Shown piece by piece: positions 33,561 to 38,043 of a DNA stretch of 38,043 nt. A program made the translations under genes and the position numbers. Each line of letters begins with the position of its first letter. Positions within the stretch are counted from its first letter, which is position 1. The notes beneath the pieces were generated by a model. The model ran no database searches. It saw only the letters and a program-made list of their open reading frames with translations, and had not been told where the DNA came from. Source of the stretch: Deltaproteobacteria bacterium (GTDB lineage Bacteria > Desulfobacterota > Desulfobulbia > Desulfobulbales > Desulfurivibrionaceae); NCBI GenBank assembly GCA_021847425.1, contig JAJZRF010000031.1:1-38043 (forward strand), in the 5' to 3' direction.

Positions 33561-34951
33561 TGGCACAGACACACAAACAGGCGATGGCGACCATTTTCGC
33601 CAACACCGGCCAGGGCCCAAATTTTTCCGTGCTGGAAATCGGCGACCCTGACCGGGTTGCGGTTGTCGAAGCAGATACGGCCTACTGGGCCTTGATCGAC
33701 CGGCATAATCTCCCCCAGGCCCTGGCTGGCTCCATGACCCAAGAGTTCACCGCCCGCGCCCCGGAATTTCAGGCGGAGATGAATCACCTGCGTGCGGGCT
33801 TGCAGCTCTCCGCCGCCTACCTGAACCCCACCGAACGCTGCAATCTGAACTGCAGCTACTGCTACCTCCCCGAAGAAATGCGCAAAAACGGCATCGACAT
33901 GGGGGAGGAAAAAGTGATGCTCGCCCTCGAAAAACTACTGCAACACTTCCGGAAGATTCTCCCGGAAGGGGTAAAACCGCAGCTGATCTTTCACGGCAGC
34001 GAGCCCATGGTCGCCAGGGATGCCGTATTTGCCGCAATTTCCCGTTTTAAGGATGACTTCCATTTCGGCATCCAGACAAACGCCACTCTGCTTGACGACA
34101 CGGCAATCAACTTTTTAAGAACCCACCGGGTCGGCATCGGTCTGTCCCTGGATGCCCCCACTGCGGAGGTCGCCAACCGCACCAGGAAAAACTGGCAGGG
34201 CAACGGATATTTCGACACCGTTGTTTCGGTGATCAAAAAACTCGTTGATTATCCGGCCCTGAATGTCATTACCACCGTAACTCAAGCCAACGTGCACACC
34301 CTGACCGAGATGGTGGACTTTTATCATGGGCTGGGGGTGCGGGTGGTCATGCTCAATCCGGTTCGCTGCACACGTCAAGGCGGAATGGATCTGAAACCGG
34401 ACAACCATGTTCTGGCCGAGGCTTTCTTCAAGGCGCTGGATCGCTCTTTTGAACTTTTTGAACAAACCGGCAGAAAACTTGTCATCGCCAACTTCGCCAA
34501 TGTCCTGGCCGGAGTTATCGGTCCGACCGGCCGCAGGCTGATGTGCGACATCTCTCCCTGCGGCGGCGGTCGTTGTTTCTTTGCCGTTTCCGCGGACGGC
34601 GAGGTCGTGCCGTGCAGTGAATTCATCGGGATGAACGAGTTTTCCGGAGGAAATATCTTTTGTGACGACCCTGCCGATATTCTTGCCAGCAAGCCCTTCC
34701 AGGAGGTAACGAGCCGGAAAGTAGAAAAAATTCAGCCCTGCGCAGGATGCGCCATCCGGCATTTCTGCGGGGCGCCATGCCCGGCCGAGATCTACAAGGT
34801 GTCCGGAGACATCAATGCGCCGAGCCCTTACTGCAGCTTCTTTGAGGAACAGGTGCGCCATGCCTTCCGGATAATCTCCCAACAACGGGAGGATGCGTAT
34901 CTCTGGGACAGCTGGCGGACCGAAACGGAAATGTCCTATTGCTGGAAGTAA
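33560..34951 (+). CDS. cbpB: Peptide-modifying radical SAM enzyme with SPASM-type C-terminus (CbpB-like)
   Basis: A 463-residue enzyme. An N-terminal region of about 85 residues (possible peptide-recognition domain) precedes the radical SAM motif C94-x3-C98-x2-C101 (CNLNCSYCYLPEE), which binds the SAM-ligating [4Fe-4S] cluster. HGSEPM follows at about 147. The C-terminal SPASM-like part has cysteines in CDISPCGGGRCFFAVSADGEVVPCSEF and CAGCAIRHFCGAPCPAEIYK, then PYCSFF, enough for two auxiliary clusters. Such enzymes form thioether or carbon-carbon crosslinks in peptides. The start overlaps the peptide stop codon (TAATG). The gene is followed by an intrinsic terminator, so the peptide and enzyme form a closed two-gene operon under cobalamin control. 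Confidence 0.92.
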   Translation: MAQTHKQAMATIFANTGQGPNFSVLEIGDPDRVAVVEADTAYWALIDRHNLPQALAGSMTQEFTARAPEFQAEMNHLRAGLQLSAAYLNPTERCNLNCSYCYLPEEMRKNGIDMGEEKVMLALEKLLQHFRKILPEGVKPQLIFHGSEPMVARDAVFAAISRFKDDFHFGIQTNATLLDDTAINFLRTHRVGIGLSLDAPTAEVANRTRKNWQGNGYFDTVVSVIKKLVDYPALNVITTVTQANVHTLTEMVDFYHGLGVRVVMLNPVRCTRQGGMDLKPDNHVLAEAFFKALDRSFELFEQTGRKLVIANFANVLAGVIGPTGRRLMCDISPCGGGRCFFAVSADGEVVPCSEFIGMNEFSGGNIFCDDPADILASKPFQEVTSRKVEKIQPCAGCAIRHFCGAPCPAEIYKVSGDINAPSPYCSFFEEQVRHAFRIISQQREDAYLWDSWRTETEMSYCWK

Positions 34952-34964
34952 CTTCTTGCCGCTC

Positions 34965-34999
34965 AAACCAGCCGGGGCTCTTCCCCGGCTGGTTTTTTT
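34965..34999 (+). terminator. Intrinsic terminator of the peptide operon
   Basis: AAACCAGCCGGGG (34965-34977) and CCCCGGCTGGTTT (34983-34995) form a perfect 13-base stem with a CTCTT loop, followed by a T-run to 34999. It starts 14 bases after the radical SAM stop codon and separates that operon from the flavoprotein gene. Confidence 0.95.
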
Positions 35000-35114
35000 C
35001 TCGAATTCCTTTCCTGTCCTTGCCAATCTCGATTACAATATCTTGGCAGACACACCCCCTAAACGCAGCATAACGCCCCGATACCGTGAGCTGAAAACAC
35101 ATAAGGAGAATGCC

Positions 35115-35693
35115 ATGAAGGTCGTCGCTTTTAACGGAAGCGCCCGCAAGGGCGGGAATACCGCAAAATTGCTGAATACCACCTTGGAAGAGCTGGCTTT
35201 GCAAGGAATCGAAACAGAGCTGGTGGAGCTGTCAGGCCAACCGATCTCCGGCTGCACCGCCTGCTATCAGTGTTTCAAGAACAAAGACAATCGTTGCGCC
35301 GTGGAAAAGGACATCATCAACGATTGTCTTGCCAAGATGATCGAGGCGGATGGCATCCTCCTGGGTTCCCCCACCTACTTCGCCGATGTCTCCGCAGGGA
35401 TGAAGGCCCTGATCGAGCGGTGCGGCATGGTTTCCCGGGCCAACGGCGATCTGTTCAGACGCAAGGCCGGGGCCGGGGTGGTCGCGGCCCGTCGGGCTGG
35501 GGCCTATCAGGTGTTCAACTCCCTCAACGCCTTTTTTCTGATCGGCCAGATGATCGTGGTGGGCTCCTCTTACTGGAACATCGGCATGGGCAGAGAACCA
35601 GGCGATGTGGCCAACGACGAGGAAGGCATGAAAACCATGCGCGACCTGGGACGCAACATGGCCTGGCTTCTCCGGAAAACCAACGCGGAATAG
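35115..35693 (+). CDS. Iron-sulfur flavoprotein / NADPH-dependent FMN reductase family
   Basis: A 192-residue flavodoxin-like protein. GSARKGGNT (8-16) is the FMN-phosphate loop, and GSPTYFADVSAGMKALIER near 78-96 is the second FMN loop. C47, C50, C53 and C61 give the compact CxxCxxCx7C motif that holds the [4Fe-4S] cluster in archaeal/clostridial Isf proteins. Such proteins move electrons between ferredoxin-like donors and small acceptors. AAGGAG precedes the ATG at six bases. It lies on the plus strand right after the terminator of the radical SAM operon and converges on recO (stop codons four bases apart). A functional link to the radical SAM enzyme as an electron donor is only a guess. 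Confidence 0.88.
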   Translation: MKVVAFNGSARKGGNTAKLLNTTLEELALQGIETELVELSGQPISGCTACYQCFKNKDNRCAVEKDIINDCLAKMIEADGILLGSPTYFADVSAGMKALIERCGMVSRANGDLFRRKAGAGVVAARRAGAYQVFNSLNAFFLIGQMIVVGSSYWNIGMGREPGDVANDEEGMKTMRDLGRNMAWLLRKTNAE

Positions 35694-35697
35694 GCAA

Positions 35698-36447
35698 TCA
35701 GTCCAGAAAACCCCAGGATTGCACCTCCCGCTGCAACAGATGGTTGTCGTACCGCCTGAGCAGGGCGATAGCCTCCCGGGTGGCCGCCAAGGGAAACTGG
35801 AGCCGCTCCAGCTTTCCTTGCTCCATCTCCTGAATCCGGCGCAAAAACTGAATGGTCTGAATGGAAAGGGGCTGGGAATTCGCCGTGGCCCGGGGTTCGC
35901 AACGGCTGCAAATCAAGCCGTTGCGCAAGGGGCTGAAACGGTACAAGACCCCAGGGGTGCCAAGGACACGGCAATCAAGACAGCCTGTCAGGTCGGGACG
36001 ATATCCAAGGATATCCAGCAGCCTGACGTGAAAAAAAATGATCGTGCGGTTGACAGCCACTCCCGGCACGGACAACCCCTCCAGCGCCCAGGCAAGCAGC
36101 CGGAAAAGATCTTCGTCACTGTCATGCTCCCTGGTCCAGTGCAGGACAAGTTCGCAAAGGAGGGAGGCGGCGATGTACAGCTCATAGTTTTGCCGCAACC
36201 GTGGAAAAGGGGCCACCAAATCGGCTTGGTCCAAACGCATAAGGGAACTGTGACGGCTTGGGGCGAAATAGATGTCGAGGAGAGAAAACAGCTCAAGCTT
36301 GTTGACAAAACGTTTTTTGCTGCGCTTGGCACCCTTGGCGATAAGCACGATTTTGCCGTGCTCCATGGAGAACACGGTAACAATCTTGTCGGAATCCCCG
36401 TGGTCTTTGACCTGGAGCACAACGGCCTGACTTTGCTGCAAGGACAT
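35698..36447 (-). CDS. recO: DNA repair protein RecO
   Basis: A 249-residue RecFOR-pathway protein that loads RecA onto SSB-coated single strands. The N-terminal OB fold is visible (MSLQQSQAVVLQVKDHGDSD, then VTVFSMEHGKIVLIAKGAKR). A helical domain follows, and C-terminal cysteines (CLDCRVL...CSRC) form the zinc site of many RecO proteins. The start has no strong ribosome binding site. It follows the RodZ-like gene by 15 bases and is probably cotranscribed with it. Confidence 0.95.
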   Translation of the reverse strand: MSLQQSQAVVLQVKDHGDSDKIVTVFSMEHGKIVLIAKGAKRSKKRFVNKLELFSLLDIYFAPSRHSSLMRLDQADLVAPFPRLRQNYELYIAASLLCELVLHWTREHDSDEDLFRLLAWALEGLSVPGVAVNRTIIFFHVRLLDILGYRPDLTGCLDCRVLGTPGVLYRFSPLRNGLICSRCEPRATANSQPLSIQTIQFLRRIQEMEQGKLERLQFPLAATREAIALLRRYDNHLLQREVQSWGFLD

Positions 36448-36462
36448 CGGCCGTTGCCGTGA

Positions 36463-37602
36463 CTATTCGGTCGGGAATGAAACCCGGGCGCTTTCCATTG
36501 ACTTGCCGATGGGCGGGACCGGTTTGCCGTTCAGAGTGAGGACGATGCCTCCGGCGTTCCCAACGAAAAGGGAAATCTTCTTTGCCGCCTGCCAGACCAG
36601 GTGATCTCCTGGCTGGTAAACTGCGGACTTCTTCTTTTCCTTGTCAACCTGCACGGAGAGCCAGGTCGTTGCGGTAAACTTCGCCTCCAGGACATAGTTC
36701 ATTCCGGGGGCTCTTACCAAGGAGGGCGGGGGCGAAACAGCTGCGGCAGGAACCGGCTTGGCCACTTCCCGAGGCTCCGGGGTCTGTCCCGGCTTCTGCT
36801 TGAAAGCCTGCGGCACAATTACGGGTTTACCGTCATCTGTTTTTTTCCCTCCGAGGCCCTGCCCCCCTTCAACCTTCTGGGCTTCCGCAGCCTGCCCGGC
36901 CTTTTCTGGCAAGACCAGGGACTTCTTCTCTTCTTGCCCGGTTTTTTCAGCGCCGGGTCCCGGCGCGGTCAGAGCCGGATCCTGTGCCCCACCCTGCGTC
37001 AAAGGCGGCGGCTCCGTTCCCGCCACGTTGGCAGCACCGGGGCCTGCCCCTGGCTCGCTACGCACGGGAGCGGCGATGGGGGGAGGCTGTAAAACCGGGG
37101 CATGAGGGGTCGCGGCTTTCCGGGAAATATCGGCGGGCGGAGCGGATGAATTTAGAAAATCAAGAATCAGATATCCGGCAAAAAAAAGAGCGCCCACGAC
37201 AATAAAAAAAATAATGACCCGCCCCCAGGGGAAAGTGCGGCCTTCGGCCAGAGCCTCGCCGGCAAGAACCTCCTGGACATTGATTTTTTCCGTTGGCCTG
37301 GCGTCTCCATTATTCTGCTCGATGTACCAGGCCAACGCCTCATTGGGATCAAGGCCAAGATACTGCGCATAATTTTTTATAAATCCCCGGGCAAAAACTT
37401 CCGCCGGCAGAGCCTTGGGATTGTCCTCCTCAATGGCCCGAAGAGTTGAGGCATGGATGCGCGTCTTTTGCGCGACCTCGTCAAGGTCTTTCCCCTGACT
37501 CATGCGATGTTTCTTCAGAAAGCTGCCAAGGGTTTCATCGGATCGTGATAAAGCCGCGGGTTGGCCGGTTGCGTCATCAGCAGATGTTGAGTCCTTGGTC
37601 AT
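36463..37602 (-). CDS. RodZ-like helix-turn-helix membrane protein with DUF4115 domain
   Basis: A 379-residue inner-membrane protein. An N-terminal Xre-type helix-turn-helix (about 26-95, LGSFLKKHRMSQGKDLDEVA onward) is followed by one transmembrane helix near 128-150 (VIIFFIVVGALFFAGYLIL). A long Ala/Pro/Gly-rich linker follows (about 155-300) and then a C-terminal periplasmic DUF4115 domain (TWLSVQVDKEKKKSAVYQPG). This is the architecture of RodZ, which anchors MreB in cell-shape control. The start at 37602 (MTKDSTSADD) removes an unlikely N-terminal extension. The neighbours (PPIase upstream, recO downstream) do not point to a special role. Confidence 0.88.
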   Translation of the reverse strand: MTKDSTSADDATGQPAALSRSDETLGSFLKKHRMSQGKDLDEVAQKTRIHASTLRAIEEDNPKALPAEVFARGFIKNYAQYLGLDPNEALAWYIEQNNGDARPTEKINVQEVLAGEALAEGRTFPWGRVIIFFIVVGALFFAGYLILDFLNSSAPPADISRKAATPHAPVLQPPPIAAPVRSEPGAGPGAANVAGTEPPPLTQGGAQDPALTAPGPGAEKTGQEEKKSLVLPEKAGQAAEAQKVEGGQGLGGKKTDDGKPVIVPQAFKQKPGQTPEPREVAKPVPAAAVSPPPSLVRAPGMNYVLEAKFTATTWLSVQVDKEKKKSAVYQPGDHLVWQAAKKISLFVGNAGGIVLTLNGKPVPPIGKSMESARVSFPTE

Positions 37603-37699
37603 GGAGGGATATCCCTTCGCAGAGGTTATTGGGGACGGACTGGACAAAGCCGTAATAAAAACCGTGCCGCTCACATGGCAAGAGCGGCAACAGCGCCGG

Positions 37700-37744
37700 A
37701 GGCGCTGAGGCTAACGGCAATAATTGTTCCGCAACAGCTCCTAA
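37700..37744. repeat. Partial TTAGG-ended repeat at the PpiC stop
   Basis: Read on the minus strand the segment begins TTAGGAGCTGTTGCGGAAC, close to the TTAGGAGCCGTTACAAAAT of the copy at 29363-29467. Similarity fades after about 25 bases. The TAG stop of the PpiC-type gene is part of the TTAGG end. Two hairpins follow (CAGCGCC/GGCGCTG and GCCGCTC/GAGCGGC, within 37669-37708). Confidence 0.45.
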
Positions 37745-38043
37745 GGTATTTTTTTAATATATGCCTGGTCACGCAGCTCTTTTACCCATTTCTGAAACTG
37801 GCTGTTCAGCGCCTCCTCATACAGATGTTGCCGAATTTTCTCTTTCACGGTTTCAAATGGAGCTTGGTGAGAGACATCTCCCTCATCGGAAAGAAGCTTG
37901 AAAAACTGGTACCCGACCGGAGTCTCCTGAATGGCGCTGATCTGCCCCACCTTCAGGCCGAGAATGCTTGTTTTCATGTAGTCCGCCATTTCCGACTTTT
38001 TGAAGACGCCGATATCGCCCCCATCCTTGGCCGAAGGCAGATC
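37741..38043 (-). CDS. C-terminal part of a SurA/PpiC-type peptidyl-prolyl isomerase (runs off the window)
   Basis: The last 100 codons of a gene entering from the right edge. The visible part begins DLPSAKDGGDIGVFKK, the end of a parvulin (rotamase) domain. GQISAIQETPVGYQFFKLL follows, the last strand of the parvulin fold, and then a C-terminal helix ending QFQKWVKELRDQAYIKKIP, as in SurA-like periplasmic chaperones. These proteins help fold outer-membrane proteins. A signal peptide cannot be checked, because the N-terminus is outside the window. The stop codon coincides with a TTAGG-ended repeat. Confidence 0.9.
   Translation of the reverse strand, partial: DLPSAKDGGDIGVFKKSEMADYMKTSILGLKVGQISAIQETPVGYQFFKLLSDEGDVSHQAPFETVKEKIRQHLYEEALNSQFQKWVKELRDQAYIKKIP

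Noticed and set aside
1-38043. CRISPR array, rRNA operon or replication origin
   Set aside because: No regularly spaced direct repeats, no rRNA sequence and no DnaA-box cluster were seen.

Overview
The window is GC-rich chromosomal DNA from a Gram-negative anaerobe. Outer-membrane lipid transport genes (mlaE-F-D-A-C), a SurA/PpiC-type chaperone, a ferredoxin-fused EtfA inside a fatty-acid operon and a cobalamin-riboswitch/radical-SAM peptide cassette together suggest Desulfobacterota, perhaps Desulfobulbales. That placement is an inference from gene content only. From about 2.8 kb onward almost every gene lies on the minus strand in long, tightly packed runs.

Layout. Positions 1-3.9 kb are an accessory stretch: the start of an unknown minus-strand gene, an orphan TIR-domain protein in AT-richer DNA, a structured dispersed repeat, a polytopic membrane protein, a NYN-domain protein followed by a degenerate copy of the 3' end of a PHP-phosphoesterase gene, the intact PHP gene and a 62-residue unknown protein. 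Positions 3.9-12.6 kb hold ftsK, nusB, a complete riboflavin set (ribH, ribBA, ribE, ribD), nrdR, a dCMP deaminase and glyA. Positions 12.7-21.8 kb hold rpiB and a lipid operon read yceD-rpmF-plsX-fabH-[acyl-CoA dehydrogenase-etfB-etfA]-fabG-acpP-fabF. Positions 22.0-26.3 kb hold the Mla operon plus a cyclic-nucleotide-binding protein. Positions 26.5-32.9 kb hold tRNA-Asp and tRNA-Val, lon, clpX, clpP, tig and tRNA-Leu. At 33.1-35.0 kb a plus-strand island consists of a promoter, a cobalamin riboswitch, an intrinsic terminator, a 42-residue peptide, a SPASM-type radical SAM enzyme and a second terminator. It is followed by an iron-sulfur flavoprotein on the plus strand, then recO, a RodZ-like gene and the 3' end of a peptidyl-prolyl isomerase gene on the minus strand.

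How the genes work together. Most genes are housekeeping: ribosome and fatty-acid supply (yceD, rpmF, plsX, fab), riboflavin and nucleotide/one-carbon metabolism, and protein quality control (tig, clpPX, lon). Two parts go beyond routine. First, an acyl-CoA dehydrogenase/EtfB/ferredoxin-EtfA module, in the gene order of the bifurcating caffeyl-CoA reductase carCDE, sits where fabD is often found in a fab operon. No fabI, fabK, fabD or fabZ is seen here, so the module may supply the enoyl-reduction step. Second, the peptide/radical-SAM pair is a self-contained unit under cobalamin riboswitch control and resembles the CbpA/CbpB pair as I remember it.

Intergenic spacers carry a dispersed family of roughly 100-bp repeats with related inverted ends. 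There are four clear or fair copies and one partial copy. Some abut or supply stop codons of the neighbouring genes. A different 106-bp fold-back repeat separates ribE and ribD.
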